Source: Tubulanus polymorphus (taxonomy: Eukaryota > Nemertea > Palaeonemertea > Tubulaniformes > Tubulanidae). From it: 64,000 bases of DNA. Shown in pieces: positions 31,550 through 44,856 of this stretch; the first letter of the stretch is position 1; every line of letters starts with the position of its first letter. Made by a program: the position numbers and the translations under genes. Under the pieces are notes generated by a model. That model saw nothing but the letters and a program-made list of their open reading frames with translations, searched no databases and was not told the DNA's origin. Location: assembly GCF_964204645.1 (NCBI RefSeq), contig NC_134025.1, positions 1,865,001 through 1,929,000 of the forward strand, written 5' to 3'.

Positions 31550-34500
31550 ACAGTCTGTTCAAACTTCATATTTTCCTGTATGCACAAAAATCATCAAACA
31601 CGTGTGAATACAAACCAAATATGGTAGAAACGCTTTGACTTCAGGCGTAGAGGCAACTTCTATCACAAAACAGGTGAATGATGTTTACTATTATTGACTA
31701 CTCGTGAAATATAATGATGTACCATTAAAACAATGCAAGGTCATGAAAAAATCATACGAAGGACATGAAAATCTGATACAAGCTGACATTCAGAATTTCA
31801 GAATATTCCCATTTTATTGTGATTGATGGCATTTTGTGGAATAAATGGGGAAAAACAGGTAGAAAGAGTAGAAAAAGTTAGGAATAAGTAAAGCAAAACA
31901 CTTTTGCGAAGATACCCATTCACGTTGTTGTGTCTTTTTAATTCTTATGAATAAATTTTATTACATTGAGGGTTTTTAGCTTATTCAGCAAATAATAAAA
32001 TCCACATTCGACAACTTGTTTTACATATTTGCCAAGATTGGTGAATCGGTGTAGTTTATAAATGTCACCAGCGCCGGTAATCTTAAAGTGCAGCATTGAT
32101 GTAAACGTTCTCATTCATGACATCAGAGTTGAGCGAACATTAAATGTGAAAGGTCTCGTCGCAACGCGCGCGGTGTACATTACAGATTGAGTTAGGTAAA
32201 CTTTGAGGACCGGATTCCCACGTGTTGGAATGACGCATTCGATTAGAAGGCCCCGGTAAATGCCTAATGCTAATTACCAGCGTTATGGAAGGTAAAACAA
32301 TTGTGTCAGCTTTTCTGGCATTTCTTTCATCTTTTCATTAAGACAATGACTTGAAAGGAAGTTCCATTTTCTTATGAATCTTTAGAGGAACTGGAAACAT
32401 TTTCTAAATTGTGATTAAAATTGCATTCCACCATTCTGAAATTTAAGTCAGAAATGGGCGATTTTCGATGAAGGCCTGAAGCTTTGTTGTTGTCTCGATC
32501 ACAAAGGCTGCCTCTCACACACTCCACCCCCTTTCAGTCTTGTCCACCAAAGAAATTGCCCCTTTGGCTAAGGTTGAGCCCTATGAAAAATTCTAGCTAC
32601 AGCCTCAAAGTGGGAAACGAGGCTCGGACCAGAATCAATTCTTCTGCGATAAGACGAAATAAAAGTTGAAATTTCAACTTTTTCTCGTATCATGCAATTT
32701 GATTACATACTTGAAGAATATATTTGTTGATAAAAGATATGAACGCATATAATAATACCAGTACTGTATATGATTATCATAATCAAATCTCAATCTGTCA
32801 AGGAGAACACCAAGGGGAATCATTCTAGATGACAATTTTTGACATTAAGAATACATAAACATTAGTTATGAAAGTATAGACTTGTACGTATTGAATAACT
32901 GCTTCCCAGCACAGAAACCAGGCACTCTTTCCGTGATAAACCCTGGGTAAATGAGTGGCAAAAAAACTATCAGATTTAATCCAGAGCAAGCATCTGAAGA
33001 CAATACGAAACCTGAATGAAATGTGAGAATTTGGTCGCTTAAAAATCATCCCTACAACATTCAATACAAATTATACTTACATTACAAATTTCATTCTCAT
33101 TTCAACGAAGCCTAATGAATTTAAACGCTGTATCAACGACAATGTCAATAAAACGTCAAGTTCATTAAAAATATACGAAATAATTTGTGAAAAATCGTCA
33201 TTCATCGTAATGAACCAGTCGTTATATACACCACGTTCTCTACAGAGGTATAGATCGTAAAACGACAATATTTGCAGTCTGAGTAGAAATTTAAAAAGCC
33301 ATTGACGCAGATATTGACATCAGTCGCATTCAGCAATTTAAAACAGTGTCACAATTCCTGGAAAAATCGATCGTCGAGTTCTTAACAAGTGGTTATTACT
33401 GCCTGTAACGTGCTGCCATCTATAAACAATGGTATCACAAATCGAACTGATCCGTCTGCGATATTCCAAGAAATATCTCGACTAGTCAATAAACCGTGAG
33501 ACCTATAAGAATCGATTATTTTATATCAAGTGCGACGCGTTTTATGTTTGAAACATCGGATCGAGCTTTCATACATAGCATAGAAATATATGATCATTAA
33601 TTCAGTGTTCTACGAGGACGACCGAGACCCATCATAAATCCAACCCCCCCTGTTTAAATACCTCTCAACTGAGCTCAACGTCAATATTCTATCAATACTA
33701 ATGATTGATTTCTCAAGTAGTGAGTTAGAAACCAGCGGGTACTGACAAATTGCACCAAAATTTAGCTTCATTTTCAATATTTCTAAAGAGATTCCAAATT
33801 ATTGACAAAAAAACTTTGCAACTTCAGAGTAAAAAATCTAAAATGAATGCAACACCTTAAAAATCAAAGTTTATGTGGAACGACTCACACTATTCAACAT
33901 GCATCGCACGCATTGACAAGATTTCTACTGATGAATCAGAGATCATATAAAACTGACAAGTACAAGATAAATATCATCTTAAAATTCTCAACAAAAATAT
34001 ATTTTGCAAACGATGCCTGAATAAAAACTGCGATCGATTTTGCAACTTTTACGAAGAAAATGAATCCTACCTGATTAAATGTAAAGACGAACATCAATAT
34101 CACCGATCGAATTCAGAGTTCCCCCGATTATCACCTGAATAAAATCTTCGAAAATACGCGTAGAAGAAAATGTTGCCACGAAATCAGCAGATCGCATTCG
34201 AACTGAGGTAAGTAACGACGTAGCGCGCGTATGTATAGTACAAAGGCAAGACGCATAGCAGGCGTGGGTGACAAGAGACAGCCAGCCGATTGGATCTGAC
34301 TGGCTCGTATAATACCGCGTGATGACAACACACTGAACGTCGACGTCATTCAAACGAATACTAGCGCCGAATACTAGCGCTAGAAGTGCATTCACTAACC
34401 ACCAAAAAACAAAAACAAACAATAACTACAGATCTTCAGTCTATGACTGACTACCTTCAGTTCTGTCAAAACTCGTTTTCCGTATATGGGGAACGTGAAG

Positions 34501-35580
34501 AAGTTATTCGCGCGCGGCCGGGAGTAAACCCTAGATATTAACAAATAGATAATAAGAACCCCGGTGATAATGAACATTTCACGAATTAATCGGAAAAAAA
34601 TGCCTTTACGTCAGAGCACTTTGCTGATATGAAATATGAGGGCAAATCGCAAAAAAAACATGAAACAGTAAACATCGTGTAGAAACCTATTTCGTGAATA
34701 TCGATAATATCAAATGAATAATTATTCATCTAATTCGAGATCATATTCCTTCAAACTTCTCATCCCGCAGTTTCAAAAGTGGAGAAAAAAATTATTAACC
34801 CCGACCACCTACGAAGGTTTCCTGAATGTGTTAATTGAAAACCATCACCGTATTGAAGACCACAAGAATCACCTTATTAACACATCTACACCTTCACATA
34901 CCTCTTACCTAAATCTTTCAACAAAAAAGTGGAGCAACTATAACCGAAATTTCGGTAATCCAGGAATGAAAATGATAAGTAATGAAAGCGCCATCGCAAA
35001 CTTGAAAATAAATCAACCACCAAGTTTTAATAACAGATGAGGTAAGATTGATGCATGGGGTTACGCACCCCCTAAAAAGTAGACCTGAAATTTTACAGGA
35101 AAATATAGAAATTATAAGCTTGTTCTCTGTTGGGTAGATTTTGGATGCATCCCTTCTTAAAACAGACCCTAGCTGCAACCCTGACAAAGTCGCGAACATC
35201 ATCGTTTACGCAATAAATGATCTACTGCTTCGTCTGGTTTTAAACTAATTAATAAATTATCAATAATAATCACGAGATATTCTCTAATTTATTCATTCAT
35301 CATAATTACTACGAATTATTGGTATAAACATAAAACAATGTTTGATGAATAAGAGATGATCAGTCAATGATTATTCATTCATTTGTTCACATTTTTTCTC
35401 CCACATAAAATGAGTTTGAGTAACTCAGATTTATGATCAGTTCCATCATTCATCCCAGAAACTACAGAAACCCTTATTTTCCTAAACCAGGAAGGGTTTG
35501 ACACGTTAGGACTAGTTTGTAGTCTGCACAGGACGATTACACATTCCGTAATCTTATTTTGTTCTCAGTACGCCTGAAAT

Positions 35581-35684
35581 GGCTAATAGCATTTAGCCGA
35601 AACGTTGCTCTTAAATATAATCATTCTGATCTAGAACTTTTCATTTTTGGCTTCATTATTGTGGGATTATTCTCGTTATCAATA
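35581..35684. mobile_element. Truncated copy of a long-hairpin element
   Basis: The segment runs from GGCTAATAGCATTTAGCCG through AAATATAATCATTCTGATCT to TTGGCTTCATTATTGTGGGA. It matches the reverse complement of 59525-59680 from the middle of its hairpin loop to its tail. The first arm is missing, so the copy is truncated at one end only. Confidence 0.75.
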
Positions 35685-36726
35685 TACACAGATATCGTGT
35701 ATCTTCTCGTCTCACCAAATAGGAATATCGCAAAGTTGTGACAGCAAACCACTCACATATAATACCGGGGTCATGTCTCACGCTCAACTAGCATTAACTT
35801 GTTAGATCACTATAGAAGAAAGACGGTCTTGGATGGTTTTGGATTTCAAGTCATTACCGAGCACCCGGGCCCTGAATCATCAGCTACATCGCACTCATAT
35901 CCCTCTGAGTTTCTCCTCAAATGTTTTGACTGGCGGTTTAAAGTTTAAATAGCCTTATGAATCAACGATTTCCCCTTAACAGCCAAAATATGATGAATTA
36001 TCAAGGTAAATGAAATATCATTCATTTGGCAACAATCTACATTAAGACAAGGATCGTATCTAGTTTCAGCGATGTTTAAGATGAAAGTTGAGATTTATGA
36101 GTCATTAATTATGAGTAGGTCGACAGATCATTGCCATATCCTACCGAATCCTAATAAATCATCATAAAAACAGCTTAAACAACACGACATAAACATACGC
36201 ATCTTAATGACGTCATTTTGATATAGGACGCGCTTTTATCAACATTTCTTAATCTTCAGAAATAAACCAGACGAATATTGCGAATAATATACATCATTAT
36301 CGGATTACAATTACGAGAATAGGTCCATTCCATCCTGCAGACTATAATAAGATATTAAACAGTCTATCTATAGTAACGTATGAAGATGAAATAAAATATA
36401 AACATGGACTAGGTGTGACAGCAAAGTGTATGGCTTCATCAATTTTATACATAAGTGAATTTCTTCGAAATGTCAACGCAGCAACATTTGAATTTAAGTG
36501 AAATAAAAAAGTAAAGACCTGTTGTTTCTACGAAATCAGTCATTTCTTTTTGCGTAATCTTTGCAGGGGGACCTGCCGGCTGATTCTTACATTATTCATT
36601 AAATTATAGTGAATATATATAAAGTATGTCAATATAAAACTAGCGGTACAACCAACTGTGATATGTGAATTCCTGGAACTCATTTACACTGATATATCCT
36701 GCACTTACCACTTCTACGTCAGTCAG

Positions 36727-36799
36727 TGTCGAGAGGGAGAGAGGGAGAGAGGGAGAAGGGAGAGAGAGAGAGAGAGAGGGAGAGAGAGAGAGAGAGAGT
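36727..36799. repeat. (GA)n-rich microsatellite
   Basis: GAGAGGGAGAGAGG-type purine repeat of about 70 bp. Confidence 0.9.
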
Positions 36800-37042
36800 A
36801 TGAATGAACTCATCCTAACATTTCTCGTATATGTAATTGCTTATATAGGACTTTAAATGTGACTTACATAAACACCTTCCGTAACGGCATCAATTTACAG
36901 ACACGCGAATGAATAAATCATCATGAAGTTAACATTTAATCAAAAGACTATTTTTGATTATATAAACTATTGAGAAGATTCGCAGAGAAGCCGTGTAAAC
37001 CTGTCGATAGAGACAGATAGTTTTACTTCATAAGTTTAACTA

Positions 37043-37381
37043 GTTCATTCATTCATTCATTCATTCATTCATTCATTCATTCATTCATTCATTCATTCAT
37101 TCATTCATTCATTCATTCATTCATTCATTCATTCATTCATTCATTCATTCATTCATTCATTCATTCATTCATTCATTCATTCATTCATTCATTCATTCAT
37201 TCATTCATTCATTCATTCATTCATTCATTCATTCATTCATTCATTCATTCATTCATTCATTCATTCATTCATTCATTCATTCATTCATTCATTCATTCAT
37301 TCATTCATTCATTCATTCATTCATTCATTCATTCATTCATTCATTCATTCATTCATTCATTCATTCATTCATTCATTCATA
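37043..37381. repeat. (ATTC)n microsatellite, about 338 bp
   Basis: About 84 virtually perfect tetranucleotide units. Such long pure arrays are usually highly polymorphic, and the length in an assembly may be unreliable. Confidence 0.97.
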
Positions 37382-37503
37382 CAGTTTATTACTACGCGTT
37401 CAAACGACTGAAGATTTAAGACTCGCTGTCCATCCGTTCGAACCATTAGCATTAAAATATGGCTAAGAAAGATTATAACAGAGAAATAAGATAAGAAACT
37501 TAC

Positions 37504-37640
37504 CCCGACTAGATTCAAATCAAACAATGAATCTAGCAGACGATTCAGATATAATAATAATCAATATAGAGCACGTTGCGAGGAGACTCGAGACTCTGCC
37601 GTTCAGCCGACGTTCACAGTCGTTCACTAGTGAATTTATG
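37504..37640 (-). other. Candidate untranslated 5' exon of the zinc-finger gene
   Basis: On the minus strand, a GC-richer, non-repetitive stretch (CGGCAGAGTCTCGAGTCTCC) ends CTAGTCGGG|GTAAGT, a strong donor at about 37498-37503. It has no long open frame. It lies 9 kb upstream of the zinc-finger exon on the same strand. It is a candidate only; there is no start-site evidence. Confidence 0.25.
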
Positions 37641-39296
37641 AATGAACGAAACAAACATCAGAGCGATCAGTGAATTTATCAATGACACTGAGACAACTGA
37701 CTAGAAACAACTGATGACAAAAAGTAAAGTAAGGATAGTTATATAGTTCTATCACCCCACAATTTCCAGGCACATTCTGCCTTCGTCAATGGCCCAGTAG
37801 TTTAAGGGGAAACCGTGCGGCGCTTGTCAGGTATTGATTATTCCGCGGCAGTAGCAATCGCTTGAAATTTCCAGGAAATCTATCCAGGCATTGCCGCGTG
37901 AGAGAGGAACGAATACTGAAACAAAGCATAGGGTGGTTTGAGTTACAGTCAGCGCTGCCGCTGCTGCTGCTGCTCGAGCATCCATCGTATGAATTAGATG
38001 TCTTTATCCGAGAAAATGAAGTTTAACTGATTATACCTTTCAATTTCCTCGAACGATCAGCTAATTTTTCTTATCAATATCTGATATTGCGGCAAACCAA
38101 CAAAAAAAAAGAAGAAAATCTTCACTTCCGATCTATAAACACCTTCAATCATCGGTATGACATTTCGAATAACATTTGATTAACTCCCCAAAACATCGCA
38201 AAACACGAATGATGTCAATGACGTCAATATATAACTGAATTTAAAATATCACCGATACTGGAATCCGTTACGATATCATTCTACACCAACCGCAAATACC
38301 AACAAGTAATCATTCATAATAACCACCTCAATATTAGCTATTCGATCTCTTAAAACACATGTTTCATCGGCTATTCTTCATCCAAAGATAAATAACCTTT
38401 TCTTATATCGAAATCCAGTTTCATAGATTGGTATAACGTCCAACCTAGAGGTTAACTCAACCGGTTTATAAAACAGGGCACGGGCAGATTTAGAGGCGCG
38501 AAGGGTGCGCACCCTTATCCTTTTCCATCCAATAATTACTAGAAATTTTTGAAAATTATGATTTTAAATGCAGGAAATGCCGTCTAAAAGCATAAATTTT
38601 TTCGAATCTTTAATAAGAGGCCCTAGATTCCCGAGTATTTTCATCTGACTTACAGCGATGTGACCTTTGGTGGTTTACTGGATATATATGGCTGAAAAGC
38701 CATTATAAACATGTGAAATTCTGTGCGCGTGAAATCTTTGAATCATTGACTTACCTCGAAAAGAAACTTGTATAAAATGATAAATCCAATCAGTGTCACC
38801 TGATGTTATATATTTGTGCGTTTTTGTGACAGTGACGTAGATTTCTATCTAAGCCATCTTTCAATCATCTCTTCTTCGGGCGCGATACAAAATATTACTT
38901 TGTTCGTATAAAAAAGCTGAAAAGATGCACAAAATTACGAGATAACGTCGTTCGTTACTGTTGAGAAAATATAGAATATCTTAAACACAGAATCCCCACA
39001 CAGGACGCCCAATCTCTGAATAGCGATTTCTGTAACAACTTCAATTTTATTCGTTCATCGAAAAATAAAAGAAAATGTTCAAATTAATCAGTAATCAAGG
39101 AGGGGACGACCCTCGGTAATAACTTTCACATTTCTGTACATATCACACAAATCGAATCAGTTTTTCTCGGAACAAAATACTGAAAGGAGCAGCTATGCAT
39201 TTATGCATTTAAAATCTTTATGACAATATTGTTTCCGACGAGTCGCAAGGATATCGGAACATCGAGCAGATTAACAATCGATTACAGATTATTGGG

Positions 39297-39727
39297 GTTT
39301 TTAATGAGTAGGCACCAAGACGACATTGCGACGATACTGGTATAGGTACCGGTATACTGGAGGGGGGTGTTTTTAATGAGTAGGCACCAAGACGACATTG
39401 CGACGATACTGGTATAGGTACCGGTATACTGGAGGGGGGTGTTTTTAATGAGTAGGCACCAAGACGGCATTGCGACGATACTGGTATAGGTACCGGTATA
39501 CTGGAGGGGGGTGTTTTGAATGAGTAGGCACCAAGACGGCATTGCGACGATACTGGTATAGGTACCGGTATACTGGAGGGGGGTGTTTTGAATGAGTAGG
39601 CACCAAGACGACATTGCGACGATACTGGTATAGGTACCGGTATACTGGAGGGGGGTGTTTTTAATGAGTAGGCACCAAGACGACATTGCGACGATACTGG
39701 TATAGGTACCGGTATACTGGAGGGGGT
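39297..39727. repeat. 72-bp minisatellite, six copies
   Basis: The unit GTTTTTAATGAGTAGGCACC recurs at 39297, 39369 and onwards with an exact 72-bp period and very few substitutions (GACGACATT versus GACGGCATT). The unit also contains the palindrome-rich TATAGGTACCGGTATA. Because 72 is a multiple of 3, two minus-strand frames stay open across it and mimic 24-residue protein repeats. Confidence 0.95.
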
Positions 39728-40732
39728 GATCTCTACTGTTTCAGATCCAATATCTTTAACTATTTTTCTACTCACTTTGTTTGTTTGTGGCTTGGTTCAT
39801 TTTCTTCATTGTCGCGATGTATATTTGTGCGTTGTGTGACAAGTGTAACTCGCTTGATTTTTCGTCAATCTATAAAATATCATACATCGAATATAGATGA
39901 ATAAGATGACAAACTATAAGTATCATCAAACGATGAGCAGTTCGGATTAATCAAATATCTTTTTAATTTTCAGTTTAAGCCGCATGCCTGCAGGGACAAA
40001 CTAGACAAAGAACTTTTTTAGGTGACGACAATGGCCCAGCCCAAACCATTCGTAACAACTGAAAAAGTGCTTTGTTAAAAACCATCAAAACAGGTTTAAT
40101 GTCATCGAACTTTAACCGACGAATATTAGAATCATTTATAGAATTATTACACGTGCAATTTACGTATATATTCAGTAAACATTAAAAAATCTTGAATGAC
40201 GAACGAAACGCGATTAAAAGTAGCATTTACTGCATCGCGAAACATCAAATATAGTCATCAATGATGTCAAATATTGTCCTGAAATCGATTCAGTCTCCCA
40301 AAAATAAATAACAAACTTGTAAGTAGATATTTTATCGAATTTTGGCATTTGCTCCACTCCCCAGAACACTGGCACTTCACCAACATTCATTCACAATTTG
40401 CGATTATTATCAGTATTTTCATTCACCTGCTGCACTGTGTGTTGACAATTACGCACATGGTTTAGGTATTGACGTCAGTCAGTGCACCGGCGCACTAAAT
40501 ATCGATCACAACATTCAACTGCGATTCTCACTTCCGTCCCCCTCTCTCTCTCAGAATCGGTCAAATAAATACCGTCCACGTTTCGTCCCTTAGAATTTTC
40601 ATCGAGATCCGTTTCGCTAAAATTGTTTATAGATCAAAGGAAAATTTCCGAATTATCAAATATATTTTCAGCGCGTTTGATGTTTGGTGCTTTGACTTTT
40701 TGAAATATAAGCATAGGTAAAATATATAAAAT

Positions 40733-40866
<134 letters not shown>

Positions 40867-40969
40867 ATGAAAACTGAGATGAAATTGTGACATTTGTGAA
40901 AAGAAATATTTTCCAAAAACTAAATGTTCAATCATTTCTAAAAATTCATCTAACGGTATATAATATGAA

Positions 40970-41395
40970 TAAGGGTGGGACAAAAAACATCTAACAATAC
41001 GCTTTCTTCCCATAATTCCTAGAGTTTTCCATGTTATGTTATAACACAAAATTGCCAGGGTGAACCTGCAGCAGGTGAATGGAAACATTTCTAATTGATT
41101 CATTTTTCAAAAATCACGTAGCGATAAAGTTTCAACGTGCAATAACACAAAATTCCCCGAGCGAATTCCTGCATTCACGTGCCACAGGTGAATGCAGAAA
41201 CGTCTTTATTTAAAACAATTCATCATTTTTTATGAATCATGTATTGATTAAGAAATGCGTTTTCAATTGCGTTATATCCAAATTCCCTGAGTTTTCCAGG
41301 AATTCAAGAGAAATTTTGGAGACGTTTTCTTCTAGAATTTTCTAATTCCCTGAATATTTCTCAGGTTATTCCAGTTATTGGCCGAGCTGTAAAAA
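40970..41395 (+). repeat. Dispersed MITE family copies, adjacent or nested
   Basis: This contains ATTCCTAGAGTTTTCCATGTT, split as ATTCCTAGAG and TTTTCCATGTT, CCTGCAGCAGGTGAATGG, then TGAATCATGTATTGATTAAG, CCAAATTCCCTGAGTTTTCC and a final ATTGGCCGAGCTG. These phrases follow the same order as in 59052-59336, but some occur twice, so two copies may be joined here. Confidence 0.55.
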
Positions 41396-41567
41396 CGCTC
41401 TGAATCTGATGTATATTGAGTTCAACTCATCTCTGAAACTGATCTATAAAATACAGCTCGCTTACAATCAGAAAATATACATTTGAAAACTAGTCGTCAC
41501 ACCTGAATGGTCACCAAACCAACTGGTCTTATACAAGACTAACAAACACACCCACACAAATAACTTG

Positions 41568-41650
41568 ACTAACTGGTCTAGTGGTTAGAACACTGGGTTC
41601 GGACATGGAAGGCCCAGGTTCAAATCCCTAAATAGCAGGGTTATGGGTAT
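41568..41650 (+). repeat. tRNA-derived SINE head (A- and B-box like)
   Basis: TGGTCTAGTGGTTAGAA at 41574 fits the tRNA A box, and GGTTCAAATCC at 41617 fits the B box. The spacing of ~43 nt is right for a pol III promoter. There is no paired acceptor stem, so this is a tRNA-derived SINE or degenerate tRNA, not a functional tRNA. Confidence 0.5.
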
Positions 41651-44600
41651 GGTTAATGGATACGCACAATTTTTGGTCGATTTTCTCGTTAATAGATACA
41701 TTGAATCTTATATGTTACAATTTTTATGATAGCTTTCTAGTGAAAAATCTGGCCTTTTCAGAATTAAGAATAGGGGCCGGTCACGCAGGAGGTGCTCAAA
41801 CGTTAGTTTTAGTTAGCTGGTAGACTAATGGTAACGCTGTAGGATTTATCCACCAGTAAAACTCTGACTAATTTTATAACCAGAATTCCTTGTTAAAAGA
41901 ACTGTTACTTACAGTGAAGATATATCAAACAGTGAATTCACTGAATTTGTCTTATAACCATGCGCCAGAAAAACATAAACTGATTGACATAAATAGGATA
42001 TCGATAAATTCAAGGGGTTTATTGGCACAGAATGTCAAAGAAAGTTTATAATAACCCCAGGGGAAAATCGTGAGTAAATGTACACTTTGTACTAAAATCA
42101 AATTCTAGTGACATCATTTTGTTTATCAATGACATCACACGAGTATCCTGATGACATCATCAAGTATACAATATAATATGAAAATCAATCAGAATTTGTC
42201 ATTATTTACAAATTCTATGAATTTTACCCTTTTTGCAGAGAAAAGTATATATTTGGAAAAAATATGACAATGGATCAAATTGTCTTATTCACCGAGAACA
42301 AAGGTGGACCCACGAATATATGACGGAGGGATTGAAATCAATTTAGAATAAAAAGAAGCATCAGCGCATCATGACTGTGTAACATTCACATGATATTTCT
42401 GTGAAAATATGAATGTAATTTTAATCCCAACTGCTTTTCCATGATAATTTACATCGGATGTTAGCACATACCAGGAAGTTTTGAATCAGACTTCCTCAAT
42501 TTCAATTTCAGAATATGATGAAAATACTCATGTATCCCATGTATTCCGCCAATTTGCGTATCCAAGCATTTTTTTCGACGGATGCAGAGGTAGATCTAGG
42601 GGTGGCTTTCCATTGAGGTTGCAGTTTTTGTCGGTACAGAAACCGAGGATAACCTGCAAATTTGACACTCATTTTGCTGAACACTGAGTGAAACTTGACT
42701 CGTGACCTTCAGCACGACTGACTGCTTTATCCATGAAATACCCTTCCAATTATTTCGGACTCTACCTATAAATTTCCCAACATTTGTTCCTATTGATAAG
42801 TGACATAGAGAACCAGGAATTTTCAAACTGTTTTATTGATCTTATAATATCTTATTGGTCGTACAAACGACCACCAGCCACAACATCGCACCGGGTAATC
42901 CCTACTCTTATTCCGGTTAGGCAAAACTTATTTTGGTTCGTTGCTGCAAAAACCGATCATTTTTATCTCATTGTTATAAACAAATATTTGTCATTTTAAC
43001 TTTTTCGTGCGGAGAAGTTGCACAGCATCCATGTTTTGTCAAAAAAGAAATCTAAACGGGCAATATTATGATATAAACAAACAACAGAATTAATATAAGA
43101 ATAGTTAGTTCTGATACTGAACTAATCGTTTTTACCAAAATACCTTATCACCATATATGTGAAATGGTGTTATGAAATCCCTCCCAGGTGCGGCATTAAA
43201 ATATGTAAATTGCATAGCGAAATACTGAGTCATCATCTAATGAGGAAATAAAATACCATTTTTTCTATAAGTATGAATTTTTATACATTTGTCGCCGAAT
43301 TACGACGCAAAACAACTTCATCGAAATTCAACAGCACTAAAGGCAGCAGGGGCAGCAGCGGCAGCGGCAGCAGCAGCAACGCTATACTACGTTATCAGAG
43401 TTCATCAGTCTATAACCATTTATATCTAAACACCCACATATTCAAATGACTCACACAAGCACCAGCAGTAGCAGTGTCGGACCCCGGATATCGCATTTAA
43501 AAAATAATTTGGGCACTTCAAATGACACCCACTCATTGTGCGCATGTGTTACCACACATTTTGAGCTTCGTCGAAATAAACATTAAGCAAAATAAGTGAA
43601 AAATTGAGTTTGTAGTTGATGTAATATATAGCATTAGTTGTACTATGTTTACTAAGGGTTGAGCGATAGCCCACAGGCAAGGTGGAGCTTACTTTATTTA
43701 TTATGAAAAGGGGGAGGCCTATTAGTAATTTGATTAAAATCCCACAGTCTTAAACCGGCTTAATTTACCTTCAACGCCGTAACCTAATCTAAAATATAAA
43801 AGCAATGACAACTAAAAGCGATATATACAGTATTCAACAAATACAAATATATGTTTCATATCAAATCGTATATAAAATAGTATATCATATTGCGTATATG
43901 TTAATCAAAGACTTCTAGGATAGGAATATTACATGACCCTAGAATCCTATGTACAATAAAACAAAGAACGCAAAGAAATAAAGATAAAGATGATTAAATC
44001 ATCACATAACAGCTGAAAATGACAACTAGCTGTTGTTTTCTATAGCAGGCTTTTTTCAGTCCATTCCATCGATTATTGGTGACAGATTTTCAATCGATAA
44101 AAGCCTAATTTAATTAGTCCATTATCTAAGACAGCTAGTTGGCACGTTAAGAGTAAAAAACAAAAAAAACTAACTTTATCTAAGTTTATTGATGCCTTGA
44201 AATATAACACATCGCTTAATCAAATTGAAAATTGTTTTCATGTTGCTGACACAAATAGGGGACAAATGTTTGAGCTGATCATTTTTTTAAGAAAAATGAT
44301 GAGAGAGGATGAAATTATCAAGGACTTTACTCGACAGGACTGTCACATTGACTCCTACGTAACAAACACCTGTTAACAAACATACTACTATTTCATTATT
44401 GAAATTTTGAAATAAGACGCGCTCGTAAAGAGAGCAACAGGTTTGAAACATTTCAACAACGCACGTGTTCAGTACATAGACCTAATACATGACTAAATTA
44501 ACACACCAATACCAGACGATACCAGACAATACAATACAATAAACATCTTCATCAATCCCACTACTAAACTATAGGGACTTTTAAATGCACCTGGGTATTT

Positions 44601-44765
44601 CAACGCATCATCCTGGCCTCACCCCACCCACACATGTTCTCTCACAGGATTTTAGATAGGCTGTATTCATTCTTTTTTAACAGTGTGGCTGAATGAAGTA
44701 GCTCTCCGTAAAAATATTTAACATTTAGGTACAATATGCTATTTTCCTAGCCCATTACTTTACGA

Positions 44766-44767
<2 letters not shown>

Positions 44768-44852
<85 letters not shown>
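44768..44852. repeat. (AT)n microsatellite
   Basis: About 85 bp of uninterrupted AT repeat. Confidence 0.95.

Positions 44853-44856
<4 letters not shown>

Larger units (their letters stand above)
28416..37500. other. Non-coding region upstream of the zinc-finger gene
   Basis: I found no coding exon here. A GC-rich patch at about 32060-32290 contains CACGTG and TAATGCTAATTACC and looks like a candidate regulatory element. A GC hairpin CGCACCGG-AAATG-CCGGTGCG lies at about 30648-30668. Splice-donor-like sites for minus-strand exons (for example GAG|GTCAGT at about 30780 and AAT|GTAAGT at about 33075) could belong to untranslated first exons of the zinc-finger gene. A fragment of the family found at 59052-59336 lies at about 29262-29345. 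Confidence 0.4.

Noticed and set aside
34075-34422. 115-codon minus-strand frame starting with a hydrophobic stretch
   Set aside because: No recognisable domain, no supporting splice sites or neighbours; consistent with chance in a CpG-richer patch that may be regulatory.
39218-39775. 185-codon repeat protein (PPSSIPVPIPVSSQ units)
   Set aside because: Arises from a 72-bp minisatellite whose period is divisible by three; a second overlapping frame (39282-39686) is open for the same reason.
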